In this document: positions 55,973 through 64,000 of the stretch, piece by piece
Position numbering within the stretch: position 1 is the stretch's first letter
How the letters are laid out: every line of letters begins with the position of its first letter
Assembly: GCA_019359415.1 (NCBI GenBank)
Contig: JAHHHH010000022.1
Span: 1 to 64,000 of the forward strand
Direction: 5' to 3'
Origin: Iphinoe sp. HA4291-MV1
GTDB taxonomy: Bacteria; Cyanobacteriota; Cyanobacteriia; Cyanobacteriales; Nostocaceae
Length of the DNA stretch: 64,000 bases
Translations under genes and position numbers: made by a program
Notes under the pieces: model-generated
What the model saw: the letters and a program-made list of their open reading frames with translations, nothing else
Databases searched by the model: none
What the model was told of the DNA's origin: nothing

Positions 55973-56287
55973 TCAGCTAGATGCTTGTACAGGTTGTTGC
56001 TGCGAAACATTACCTGGTATTGGTTCCAATCTAGTTCCTGGTTCTACAGGAGACACTTCAATATGATTTAGCAGAGTAGTCACGAAGGCAAAAAGCAAGA
56101 AAGGCAAAGATAGTAGAACTACGAGTCCAACAGTGGCTAAAGCATAAACAGGTTTTTTGGCACCCATCAACGCTAAAGCTGACGCCAAACTTATTGTAAT
56201 GGTAATCAACCAAACAATGATTTGACCATAGATGTCGCCGAAGGTAAGGGTACAGACAAATCGATACTTTTGAATGTTACTCGTCAT
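55973..56287 (-). CDS. Small unknown membrane protein
   Basis: 104 residues with two hydrophobic segments (about 20-42, IIVWLITITISLASALALMG; about 48-72, ALATVGLVVLLSLPFLLFAFV) and a Pro/Gln-rich tail. No family is recognised. ATG 56287 start. It lies upstream of sdhA on the same strand with a 289-base gap, so probably a separate unit. Confidence 0.6.
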   Translation of the reverse strand: MTSNIQKYRFVCTLTFGDIYGQIIVWLITITISLASALALMGAKKPVYALATVGLVVLLSLPFLLFAFVTTLLNHIEVSPVEPGTRLEPIPGNVSQQQPVQASS

Positions 56288-56604
56288 AAATTGCCTCTAG
56301 TATCTTCTTAGGTTCTACGTTAGAGCCATGTTTGCTTTTCAGACGATTTCTAAATATTTTTGAAACAATTGTAATATCACTTCACAATTAACCGCCTTTT
56401 TTTTCGTATGAACATGGTAATGTGACTGAGAACCCATAAACAGTTAAACAATTATAATAAAACGAAGGACAATCAAATGAAGAATTTTGAACAAACAGTT
56501 ATAAAAACTTAATGGTGAATTCAGGTAATTCTCGAAAATTGCTAAAATAGAGTTGTACCTTACACAAGATCGGTGAGTTGGATGAAAGTGATTTAACTGG
56601 TGAT
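56288..56604. other. AT-rich intergenic region
   Basis: 317 bases with no convincing gene; likely promoter of the small membrane gene at 55973-56287. Confidence 0.4.
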
Positions 56605-56958
56605 TTAATTATCAGTTTTGCCGTCACTAGATTCTAGCTGTTTAATTTTCATCAGCAAGTCAAAATCATCACTACTCACAATTGTTTCCAAGTTAGCGAT
56701 TCTTTGCTCTAACAGTTCTACCTTCTGCTGAGGTAAAGAGTTGTTTTTTGATTTTTTGTCATCAGAACGCCACACAGCAACTGTACCGACGGCTGCACCT
56801 GTGATAGCAGCTAAAGGTAAAATAGGACCACTTTTTGTGACAGCAGAAAGCGGAATACAAATTGCTAGTATTCCTACAGTAAGACCCCAAATTCTTGAGG
56901 TTGCAGCAACACGCACATCTTTATATTCTTCCAGGCTTTCTTTAAATTTTTTAGCCAT
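56605..56958 (-). CDS. Small unknown membrane protein with C-terminal coiled coil
   Basis: 117 residues: a charged N-terminus, two hydrophobic segments (about 22-41 and 45-63), then a hydrophilic tail with a heptad-like helix (QQKVELLEQRIANLETIVSSDDF, about 77-100). No family is recognised. ATG 56958 start. Confidence 0.6.
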   Translation of the reverse strand: MAKKFKESLEEYKDVRVAATSRIWGLTVGILAICIPLSAVTKSGPILPLAAITGAAVGTVAVWRSDDKKSKNNSLPQQKVELLEQRIANLETIVSSDDFDLLMKIKQLESSDGKTDN

Positions 56959-57066
56959 AAATTTATTTTAGAGTCATTATCTAATACCTTGACATGAACC
57001 TCTACAAATCTACCTCCTACTATTGGGTTAAGTAGATTTGCTTGTTTGATAAGGGAGATCCAAAAA

Positions 57067-57139
57067 ATAAAATGTCCCGCCGTGTATTAAGTTAACGGGT
57101 TGGTGTAGAGGATCTGGGTTTGACGGCGGGACATTTTAT
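57067..57139. repeat. 17-bp perfect inverted repeat (73-bp element)
   Basis: ATAAAATGTCCCGCCGT (57067-57083) and its exact inverse (57123-57139) with a 39-base spacer. Could be a very small MITE or a strong hairpin; no gene ends close enough to require a terminator. Confidence 0.65.
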
Positions 57140-57319
57140 TACGCTTAAGTGCCTAAAGATGATCATGAAAATGACTTGTGTGGAAAGAAGATAGAAAGAG
57201 GTGCTTTTTTATACTAAAAAAGTTCGGCTTAGAGCGATCGCATCTTACAACAGTTATAGCAGCACATCACTTCACTGGAATAAGCTAAATTTAGATTTAA
57301 ACTGCTAGGAGTGGAGATA

Positions 57320-57448
57320 ATGTTATTAGAATTGAAGCGCATCCATGTTCCACCGGGACAACGAGTGCTGTTTTCTGATGTCACCTGGCAAGAATTTGAA
57401 ACAATTCTAGAGGATTTAGGGGAGCACCGTTTTGGGTGCAACATATAG
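57320..57448 (+). pseudogene. Uma2-family N-terminal remnant, plus strand
   Basis: A 42-codon frame starting MLLELKRIHVPPGQRVLFSD and continuing VTWQEFETILEDLGEHR matches the N-terminus of Uma2 proteins, then breaks off at residue 37 into FGCNI and a stop. The break coincides with the end of the XisI match on the other strand. Confidence 0.7.
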
Positions 57449-57567
57449 TAGTCGTGTCTTGTATCAAAAATTAATTCTGTTTCCACATCTCCACGCTTGG
57501 ATTTGAAGCTGCCGTGTTTAGTTAAAATGGTCTGGATACATTGGCGATAATGCTCTAAATCTGCCAT
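57440..57567 (-). pseudogene. XisI N-terminal remnant
   Basis: From ATG 57567 the minus strand encodes LEHYRQCIQTILTKHGSF...GDVETELIFDTRHDYYML, the start of XisI, named for control of fdxN-element excision in Anabaena. After about 42 residues the match ends; the open frame continues to 57229 only as antisense of the Uma2 remnant. XisH, the usual upstream partner, is absent. Confidence 0.7.
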
Positions 57568-57620
57568 TGCACTATGACCTACATGATAGGTTAATTACCT
57601 CTCCTTGCCCTTCAGGCACC

Positions 57621-57641
57621 CCTCTCCTTAATAAGGAGAGG
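57621..57641. repeat. Dispersed palindrome CCTCTCCTTA...AAGGAGAGG
   Basis: One of three copies near here (also 58094-58116 and 58412-58436); the DUF559 gene lies between the first two. Confidence 0.75.
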
Positions 57642-57671
57642 AGCTGGGAGTGAGGTTCAACAAACATCATA

Positions 57672-58040
57672 CTATTTCCTTAAATTTCGTATATTCTGAG
57701 CAATACTTTCTAACACCTCAGACAAATTTCCATACACATCATTATTAGTAAATCTAATAAAATTAATTCCTGCTGATTCAAGAAATTCTTGTATTGCCTG
57801 ATCGTATTCAGCAGCACCATTTTCAAAATGGCTTTCACAGTCAATTTCTATCGCTAGCCTCAACTCAGGACTATAGAAATCTATAACAAACTTATCTACA
57901 CTATATTGTCTGCGAAACTTGCAGTTTTCAAGCTGCCTATCTCTAAGTTTATCCCAAATAAGTTTCTCGGCTTTTGTAATATTTTGGCGCAATAGTCGCC
58001 TTTTATCTTTTTCACTATCTTTGTTATAAAGTTGAGTCAT
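57672..58040 (-). CDS. DUF559 (VSR-like endonuclease fold) protein
   Basis: 122 residues. KAEKLIWDKLRDRQLENCKFRRQYSVDKFVIDFYSPELRLAIEID is the typical DUF559 block, with the Asp and Glu of a VSR/PD-(D/E)XK-like active site (VIDFY, IEID), and FIRFTNNDVYGNLSEVLESI at the C-terminus. DNA cleavage has been suggested for the family; the role is unknown. ATG 58040 is preferred to 58070 by family alignment. Flanked by two dispersed palindromes. Confidence 0.85.
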   Translation of the reverse strand: MTQLYNKDSEKDKRRLLRQNITKAEKLIWDKLRDRQLENCKFRRQYSVDKFVIDFYSPELRLAIEIDCESHFENGAAEYDQAIQEFLESAGINFIRFTNNDVYGNLSEVLESIAQNIRNLRK

Positions 58041-58093
58041 TCTAACTTCAATATTTTTAAACTTATACAAAAAAAGCTTATTTATTTCCAGTT

Positions 58094-58116
58094 CCCTCTC
58101 CTTTATAAGGAGAGGG
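58094..58116. repeat. Dispersed palindrome CCCTCTCC...GGAGAGGG
   Basis: Second copy, upstream of the DUF559 gene. The gap 58117-58411 beyond it shows no gene. Confidence 0.75.
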
Positions 58117-58411
58117 TTAGGGTGAGGTAAAGCAAGAACTATAAACGTAAGGATTCAGGTATTTGAAACCCAGTCACAGAGACAGTTTCAAAATTAAGTT
58201 TGGCTTATTAACATAGCTTTAGTCGCAATAATGTACGAAAAAATAAGCTTTACGTGATTCTTATTGAGAATATAAATTTGTGGCTAATCCCCGGAACCCC
58301 TTATCACGAAACGATTTTAGAGATTTTAGTATGACCTGAATCCTTACCTATAAACCTTTATCCAGTCTTGTATTGCCGACAATCTAATTACCTCACCCCG
58401 CCCTTCGGGCA

Positions 58412-58436
58412 CCCCTCTCCTTATTAAGGAGAGGGG
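58412..58436. terminator. Palindrome after metH
   Basis: CCCCTCTCCTTA...AAGGAGAGGGG, third copy of the dispersed palindrome, 12 bases beyond the metH stop; a plausible hairpin terminator without a T-run. Confidence 0.4.
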
Positions 58437-58448
58437 AAAAGGAATAGA

Positions 58449-61400
58449 TTACGCGCTAAAGTACTTCGCTACTGGGTGATAAGTGATAATCGCAGTCGTA
58501 GACTGTTCAGGATAAAGCTGTTCACTTTCATCCATGTGCAAATCTATACGCTCTGCTCCCAACAACTCCAGCTGCTTGTATTGATCCTGAATATTCGGAC
58601 AAGCCGGATACCCAAAACTATACCGCGAGCCACGATAGCGCTGAGCCAAAACATCCCGAATATTATCCGGTTCCTCAGCCGCAAAACCCAACTCTCGACG
58701 GATACGGGCGTGTGTCCACTCCGCCAGCGCTTCTGCCATCTGCACTGCAAAACCGTGGAAATACAGGTAATCTGTGTATTGATTGCTTGCAAACAGCTTT
58801 TGAGCATATTCCGTAGCAATATGCCCAACCGTCACCGCCTGCATTGGAAACACGTCAATAATACCCGTTTCCTTCGGCGCAAAAAAATCTGCAATGCATA
58901 GTCTCCTTAACGACTTTTGCCGAGGAAACTCAAACTTTCCTATCTCCTCTGCGACGCCAGTCGCTACAACGGGGGTAACCCCCGCAACGTGCTGGCTCCT
59001 CTGTGCGCCTCTGCGGTTCGTATCATAAAGATACAAAGTATTTCCCTCCGCCTGACAAGGGAAATATCCATAAATCACCTGCAGATGCAGCAACTTCTCT
59101 TCAATAATCCGCTGCTTCCACTCCTCCAAAATCGGATACACCTTCTCATCCAAGAAAACCTGATACTCTTCCTTAGATTGCTCTTTCGGCTTGCGGAATT
59201 GCCATTGTCCCACAATCAAAGCTTGTAAATCTAAATACCAGAAAACCTCCTCCAAAGGAATATCCTCTGGCTGCAGTATCTTCGTTCCCCACAAAGGCGG
59301 CGTTGGACGTTCAATATCTACCGCCACAGCTTCAGAACGACGGGTATCCACTTCTTTTGGTTCAGGAGATTTTTCCTCAACCGCCTCCGCTACAGGTTGT
59401 TTGTGACCATTTCCTGACACTTGGGCAGTTTCAGCGGTTTCATTCAAAAATCCCCGCAAATCATCCCATTGACTCGCAGCCTTGGCTGGCATTAACTTAT
59501 CCATGAAGTGCAAATCAGAAAATGCATCTTTGCCGTAAACCACTTTACCTTTATAGGTATTTTGGCAATCTTGATCAACAAACTTGGGTGTCAGCGCTGC
59601 ACCGCCTAAAATCACAGGGACGGTGATTCCCTTTTCGTTGAATACTCCCAAATTCTCTTTCATGAAAGCAGTGGATTTCACCAGTAACCCGCTCATGGCA
59701 ATACAATCAGCTTTGTGCTGTTCGTATGCATTGATGATGTTCTCCACTGGCTGCTTAATTCCCAGATTAATCACCCTGTAACCGTTATTTGACAAGATGA
59801 TATCCACCAGGTTTTTACCAATGTCGTGAACATCGCCTTTCACCGTGGCAATTATAAATGTACCTTTGGCATTGTTAAGCGATTCTGACTTTTCCATGAA
59901 AGGTTCCAAATAAGCCACCGCTGCTTTCATGGTTTCCGCTGACTGTAAGACGAAGGGAAGCTGCATTTGTCCAGAACCGAACAACTCACCGACAACTTTC
60001 ATCCCATCCAACAGGAAAGTGTTGATAATTTCCAGTGGAGGATACTTTTCTAAAGCTTTGGTGAGTTGTTCTTCTAAACCGATGCGTTCGCCATCAATAA
60101 TATGGCGCTTGAGACGTTCTTCAATGGGGAGATTTTCGTCAATACCTTTGTCGCGTTTCGTCGTCACCCCTTCAAATAATCTCGTCAGTTCTCCCAAGGG
60201 ATCATAAACGCAGACATCTCCCTCAAATTTCCGCTCATCGTAAATCAACTGGTGACAAACTTCTTGATGGCGTTCCTCAATCCGCGACAGTGGTAAAATC
60301 TTGCTAGCGCTGACAATTGCCGCATCCATCCCAGCTGCCATTGCTTCGTGCAGGAACATGGAGTTGAGGACGATACGTGATGCAGGGTTAAGACCAAAGG
60401 AGATATTGGAAACACCTAAAACGACATGACATCCAGGTAACTCTTGACGAATCCGGCAGATTGCTTCAATTGTTGCTTTACCGTTAGTACGGTCTTCTTC
60501 AATCCCCGTGGAAATGGGTAGTGCTAAGGTATCAAAAAATATTTCTGTCGCCGGAATCCCGTATTCAACAGCTTGACGATAGGCGCGTTGAGCGATCGCA
60601 AACTTTTTGTCTGCTGTCCGTGCCATTCCTTCTTCGTCTATTGTACCAATAACAACACCAGCACCGTATTTTTTTGCCAGTTCCAACACCTTCAAGAAAC
60701 GCGGCTCTCCATCTTCATAGTTGGTAGAGTTCAACATACACTTACCACCAGCAACTTTCAGTCCTGCTTCCATCTTTTCCCATTCGGTGGAGTCGAGCAT
60801 TAATGGTAGTGTCACATTATTGACTAGACGTGAAACCACCTCGTGCATATCACGTACACCGTCACGTCCGACATAGTCAACGTTGACATCCAGAATGTGT
60901 GCGCCTTCCTTGACTTGTGCCCTCGCCATTGATACCAGCCCATCCCAATCTTCTGCATTGAGTAACTCGCGGCATTTTTTGGAACCACTGGCGTTGAGGC
61001 GTTCGCCGATAATTAAGAATGAATTGTCTTGCTCGTAAGGTTGGGTGTTGTATATTGACGCTGCGGCTGGTTCAAGTTCAGGATGTCTGACTTTTGGCGT
61101 CAGGTCTTTGGTAATTTCTGCTAATTGTTGAATGTGTTCTGGACGTGTCCCACAGCAACCCCCAATCACTTGGACACCCAAATCTTCAACAAAATGCATT
61201 AATGACATCCGTAATTCCATTGGTGTAACGCGGTAATGAGCTTGACCGCCAACATTCTCAGGCAAACCAGCGTTAGGAATACAGGAAACGACGAAAGGCG
61301 AATGTTCGCAAAGATACTTGATGTGCGGTTTCATCAAGTCTGGACCTGTGGCACAGTTCAGACCGAGAACGTCAATTGGATAGGGTTCCAGAATTGTTAG

Positions 61401-62036
61401 TACAGCGTTGATTTCTGTCCCAACCAGCATTGTGCCCATTGTTTCTATTGTGACAGACACCATGAGCGGACGGCGATCGCTTTTTTTAGCAAAAACTTCT
61501 TCAATTCCATTCAGCGCCGCTTTGATTTGCAGCACATCTTGGCAAGTTTCAACAATGAATAAATCGACCCCACCATCGAAAAGTCCTTCTGCTTGTTCAG
61601 CGTAGGAGGACTTCATTGTGTCAAAATCGATATGTCCCAAAGTTGGTAGTTTCGTGGTTGGTCCCACAGAACCCGCAACAAACCGGGGTTTTTCTGGAGT
61701 AGAAAATTCTGCAGCAACACGCTTGGCGAGTTCTGCTGCTGTCTTGTTGAGATCATACGCCTTATCAGCTAGGTCGTATTCTGCCAAGACGATCGATGTT
61801 GCTCCGAAAGTATCCGTTTCAATCACATCTGCACCAGCGGCGAGAAAGTCCTGGTGAACTTTTGCGATCGCTTCTGGTTTAGTGTAAACGAGGTACTCGT
61901 TACAACCTTCGTATTGTGCGCCACCGAAGTCTTCGGCACTCAGGTTTTGCGTTTGCAAGTTAGTTCCCATTGCACCGTCGAAGACGATAACTGGGCGTGT
62001 AGGACTATGCAAGCGTTCTAAGAAGGTAGAAGTCAT
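58449..62036 (-). CDS. metH: Cobalamin-dependent methionine synthase
   Basis: 1195 residues, all four modules: homocysteine-binding (about 1-320, zinc cysteines in LGLNCATG and [10 protein letters not shown]), methyltetrahydrofolate-binding (about 340-610, [16 protein letters not shown]), B12-binding ([17 protein letters not shown], histidine ligand), and C-terminal AdoMet activation domain. A linker near 880-920 is variable. Remethylates homocysteine to methionine. ATG 62036 is preferred (GGAG just upstream) over TTG 62045. Monocistronic. Confidence 0.95.
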   Translation of the reverse strand: MTSTFLERLHSPTRPVIVFDGAMGTNLQTQNLSAEDFGGAQYEGCNEYLVYTKPEAIAKVHQDFLAAGADVIETDTFGATSIVLAEYDLADKAYDLNKTAAELAKRVAAEFSTPEKPRFVAGSVGPTTKLPTLGHIDFDTMKSSYAEQAEGLFDGGVDLFIVETCQDVLQIKAALNGIEEVFAKKSDRRPLMVSVTIETMGTMLVGTEINAVLTILEPYPIDVLGLNCATGPDLMKPHIKYLCEHSPFVVSCIPNAGLPENVGGQAHYRVTPMELRMSLMHFVEDLGVQVIGGCCGTRPEHIQQLAEITKDLTPKVRHPELEPAAASIYNTQPYEQDNSFLIIGERLNASGSKKCRELLNAEDWDGLVSMARAQVKEGAHILDVNVDYVGRDGVRDMHEVVSRLVNNVTLPLMLDSTEWEKMEAGLKVAGGKCMLNSTNYEDGEPRFLKVLELAKKYGAGVVIGTIDEEGMARTADKKFAIAQRAYRQAVEYGIPATEIFFDTLALPISTGIEEDRTNGKATIEAICRIRQELPGCHVVLGVSNISFGLNPASRIVLNSMFLHEAMAAGMDAAIVSASKILPLSRIEERHQEVCHQLIYDERKFEGDVCVYDPLGELTRLFEGVTTKRDKGIDENLPIEERLKRHIIDGERIGLEEQLTKALEKYPPLEIINTFLLDGMKVVGELFGSGQMQLPFVLQSAETMKAAVAYLEPFMEKSESLNNAKGTFIIATVKGDVHDIGKNLVDIILSNNGYRVINLGIKQPVENIINAYEQHKADCIAMSGLLVKSTAFMKENLGVFNEKGITVPVILGGAALTPKFVDQDCQNTYKGKVVYGKDAFSDLHFMDKLMPAKAASQWDDLRGFLNETAETAQVSGNGHKQPVAEAVEEKSPEPKEVDTRRSEAVAVDIERPTPPLWGTKILQPEDIPLEEVFWYLDLQALIVGQWQFRKPKEQSKEEYQVFLDEKVYPILEEWKQRIIEEKLLHLQVIYGYFPCQAEGNTLYLYDTNRRGAQRSQHVAGVTPVVATGVAEEIGKFEFPRQKSLRRLCIADFFAPKETGIIDVFPMQAVTVGHIATEYAQKLFASNQYTDYLYFHGFAVQMAEALAEWTHARIRRELGFAAEEPDNIRDVLAQRYRGSRYSFGYPACPNIQDQYKQLELLGAERIDLHMDESEQLYPEQSTTAIITYHPVAKYFSA

Positions 62037-62139
62037 ATTCTCCAAGAGAAAATAGGGTTAGTCTTGAGATGTTCGACTACATATACTATTTTCCAAAATT
62101 TTGAGTGCTTATACCATTTCACGATCAAGTCTGATACAA

Positions 62140-62180
62140 AAGGGCAATGTGCAATTCCCAATTCCCAATTCCCAATCACT
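62140..62180. repeat. Short heptamer repeat (CCCAATT)n
   Basis: Three CCCAATT units preceded by GATACAAAAGGGCAATG, in the 203-base gap between metH and the tRNA. Confidence 0.6.
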
Positions 62181-62239
62181 TTTCAATAACAAATCCCTAC
62201 AACCTTTTACGATTGTAGGGATTTGCTTTATCTTCTATT

Positions 62240-62316
<77 letters not shown>

Positions 62317-62365
62317 TCGTCATTTCACTTTCCTCAGTATAACAACAAGCTCAGAAATTTGGCAA

Positions 62366-63319
62366 CTATAAAATCGATAATTCTCCAATAACTTCTAAAC
62401 GCCTGTATTTACCGAAGTTCATAAACTTTTCTGACAGGACTTCGGCAACGCTGGGATCAATCCAGCCCAACTGCTTAAGTAAGTGAATGGCAACGGCATA
62501 TTTTGCTCGCTTTGCTCCATCCATAACTTTAATTGCCAATCCCATGCCCTCACCCAATCTGGCAATGCATTGTACTCCTTCAGCACCAGCTTTACTGACG
62601 AGTTCTCCAGAGGCTAAATGCATCAGTTCCGTATCAAATTCTCCAACTCCAGCCACCATTACGGGGTGATGAGTCATGGCACGGATAATGCGTTCCATAT
62701 CTAAACTGCTACGGGAAGCAAGCTGAGCGTATAATGACGCCATTTGACCGAGTTGCATCAAATACGTAGGTGCGCCACAGTCATCATGAGCACTAATGAA
62801 TTCCTCTGCTGGCATTCGCAGCAATTCTGATACTTTGGTGAGAATCAGCTGCTGCACTGGGTGTTTCCGCTGTAAGTAGTTATTTAATGACCAATTGTAT
62901 TGTTGACAAACGGCTAGCATTCCTGCGTGTTTGCCAGAGCAATTGTGTTCCAAACGACTGCGCTTATCTTCTGGGATTGGACATTGGAGTGCTGAAGGAT
63001 CTACATCAGCTCGCCAGAGTATGTTAAATGCCTGTCGCACTTGCTCTATTGTTCCTCTGTGGGAACTTGTGATAATCGCTAGGTCTTTATCGCTCAGTTT
63101 GTAGCGTTCTAAAGTCCCTGTACTCGTGACAGCAAGTGCCTGAAATGGTTTGAGCGCGGAACGGACAAATGTGGCGGTTTCAGCGTTCCCAGCCACAGAA
63201 AGGACTCGTCCTCGTTCGTCACATACGACAGCTTGGATGATATGCTTTGATTCTATAATGCCTTCACGCAGTAACCTGACTTCTAATGCGGCGGCTTGTG
63301 TTCGTTTTCCCATTGTCAT
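62366..63319 (-). CDS. Asparaginase (L-asparaginase II / Rhizobium etli-type)
   Basis: 317 residues of the AnsA-II (PF06089-type) family, unrelated to E. coli asparaginases. Conserved blocks: RSALKPFQALAV (Ser-x2-Lys), ITSSHRGT, LEHNCSGKHAGMLA, DDCGAPTY and HPVMVAGVGEFDTELM. It hydrolyses asparagine to aspartate and ammonia. Starts MTMGKR; the second ATG (63313) is also possible. Downstream of CGLD27 on the same strand, 86 bases apart. Confidence 0.92.
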   Translation of the reverse strand: MTMGKRTQAAALEVRLLREGIIESKHIIQAVVCDERGRVLSVAGNAETATFVRSALKPFQALAVTSTGTLERYKLSDKDLAIITSSHRGTIEQVRQAFNILWRADVDPSALQCPIPEDKRSRLEHNCSGKHAGMLAVCQQYNWSLNNYLQRKHPVQQLILTKVSELLRMPAEEFISAHDDCGAPTYLMQLGQMASLYAQLASRSSLDMERIIRAMTHHPVMVAGVGEFDTELMHLASGELVSKAGAEGVQCIARLGEGMGLAIKVMDGAKRAKYAVAIHLLKQLGWIDPSVAEVLSEKFMNFGKYRRLEVIGELSIL

Positions 63320-63405
63320 GGGTTAAAATTTACCACCTTTTTAAATTATGAGTTTTCTGTTCTGAGTTAGAAGCTATCACTAATAAATTCTTAACTTCTA
63401 ACTAT

Positions 63406-63906
63406 TTACACTAGGTGCCAAACTATCGTACCAGCAACGAACAACACAGCCAAGCCAGCAAAGGTCATTTGCAACCGACTCATAATTGGTTTTATAGAGT
63501 AGGAAACAATGAGGCGATCGCGCATCAGTACTTCCTGTGGTTTCATCCAGGTTTGACCATCATACCATCCTGACTCTTCGTAAAAGATGATTGGACTCAT
63601 CAGGCGATCGCGGATATAAGACCAACCCAAGTATAATCGTACTAGTACCAGTACGATCCCCACACTTGCTCCTGCTATACTACTGAGAAGAAACTGTGCA
63701 GTTTGCTTGTGTGGGGGAAAGCTTGCTGCTGCGACAGGGAATGCCACCAACCACAATACTCCCCATATCCAAGCGATTTTTGCGATATACTCGCGCCAAT
63801 TTAAGGTACAGTCACGAAACAGCCAGGAGGATTTTAACTCTTCATACTCATTGAGTGGTTGCTGTTCAGTGGGAACTGGGCAATTTGAGACCGAAGATTT
63901 AATCAT
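63406..63906 (-). CDS. CGLD27-like (DUF1230/Ycf36) membrane protein
   Basis: 166 residues, conserved in cyanobacteria, algae and plants. CPVPTEQQPLNEYEELKSSWLF (about 9-30), two helices near 45-65 and 72-92, and GWYDGQTWMKPQEVLMRDRLIVSY are typical. In plants it is associated with chloroplast iron/photosynthesis; the molecular role is unknown. ATG 63906 is supported by an eight-base overlap (ATGATTAA) with the upstream rsfS stop, indicating translational coupling. Confidence 0.88.
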   Translation of the reverse strand: MIKSSVSNCPVPTEQQPLNEYEELKSSWLFRDCTLNWREYIAKIAWIWGVLWLVAFPVAAASFPPHKQTAQFLLSSIAGASVGIVLVLVRLYLGWSYIRDRLMSPIIFYEESGWYDGQTWMKPQEVLMRDRLIVSYSIKPIMSRLQMTFAGLAVLFVAGTIVWHLV

Positions 63907-64000
63907 GTGGTTTACCCCCACCGTCAAAGGATGTTGGAAACTCGATACGTTCCGCATGTCCCCAGAACGCTTCTAGATCATAAAACTCCCGCTCATGAGG
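63899..64000 (-). CDS. rsfS: Ribosome silencing factor RsfS, C-terminal part (runs off right edge)
   Basis: The minus-strand frame from the right edge reads HEREFYDLEAFWGHAERIEF and ends with GGGKPHD, matching the C-terminus of RsfS/Iojap proteins (REFYDLExLWxxAxRIEF). RsfS binds L14 and blocks subunit joining in starvation. Only 33 residues are in the window. Overlaps the CGLD27 start by eight bases. Confidence 0.8.
   Translation of the reverse strand, partial: PHEREFYDLEAFWGHAERIEFPTSFDGGGKPHD

Noticed and set aside
57229-57439. C-terminal continuation of the XisI frame as a chimeric protein
   Set aside because: This part is antisense to a recognisable Uma2 fragment, so it is junk read-through across a junction.

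Overview
The window is chromosomal DNA of a cyanobacterium, most likely a filamentous, Nostoc-like one. Evidence for cyanobacteria is the phycobilisome lyase CpcT, the PSII biogenesis factor Psb29/THF1, the NDH-1 subunit NdhS, Ycf46 and CGLD27/Ycf36 homologues, an oxygen-dependent HemF and frequent HIP1 palindromes (GCGATCGC). Heptanucleotide repeats such as (GGGCAAT)n, many MITE-like inverted repeats, Uma2 paralogues and a XisI remnant favour the Nostocales. The species cannot be named from the sequence alone.

Layout. 1-840 is a repeat and transposon graveyard: an IS200/IS605 TnpB fragment, a 161-bp inverted-repeat element and a 21-bp tandem array. 844-11830 carries a beta-carbonic anhydrase, an HtrA protease, an MDR oxidoreductase, a YaaW protein overlapping an O-antigen-ligase-like protein, MsrA, a small secreted peptide, a peptidoglycan-binding protein, an iron-type alcohol dehydrogenase and an aminotransferase. 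11915-22504 carries a GH38 mannosidase, an acyltransferase, a MarR/MFS pair, Psb29, CpcT, a STAS protein and HemF. 22909-35632 carries an SRPBCC protein, Mrp, RodA, NdhS, a HAS-barrel protein, a CPA2 antiporter with two stress domains, the UDP-xylose pair uxs-ugd, Ycf46 and an SH3 protein. A transposase remnant and a MITE sit between ugd and ycf46.

35640-37150 is an accessory island. An intact antitoxin is followed by a toxin reading frame that stops after 14 codons, where a second 21-bp array begins. The island also holds an unknown membrane protein and is flanked by related direct repeats. 37151-50169 carries a NUDIX hydrolase, FolK, PBP1A, a sugar-type ABC ATPase, Uma2, a nucleotidyltransferase/phosphomannomutase-like fusion, a homocysteine-biosynthesis protein, a conserved hypothetical and a TPR protein. 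50318-64000 carries a GDT1/Mnx manganese exporter behind a yybP-ykoY riboswitch, a zinc-ribbon/kinase/GUN4 protein, SdhA, two small membrane proteins, a XisI/Uma2 wreckage site, a DUF559 protein, MetH, the initiator tRNA, an asparaginase, CGLD27 and the C-terminal end of RsfS.

Most genes are chromosomal housekeeping genes with their own promoters; clear couplings are few (YaaW/ligase overlap, MarR/MFS, uxs/ugd, rsfS/CGLD27, antitoxin/toxin remnant). Envelope and sugar-nucleotide genes (ligase-like, uxs, ugd, RodA, PBP1A, mannose-1-P guanylyltransferase-like, mannosidase) recur. The least ordinary content is the repeat landscape: two 21-bp arrays with a shared terminal unit, at least five inverted-repeat elements, and heptamer repeats expanded in frame inside two otherwise intact genes.
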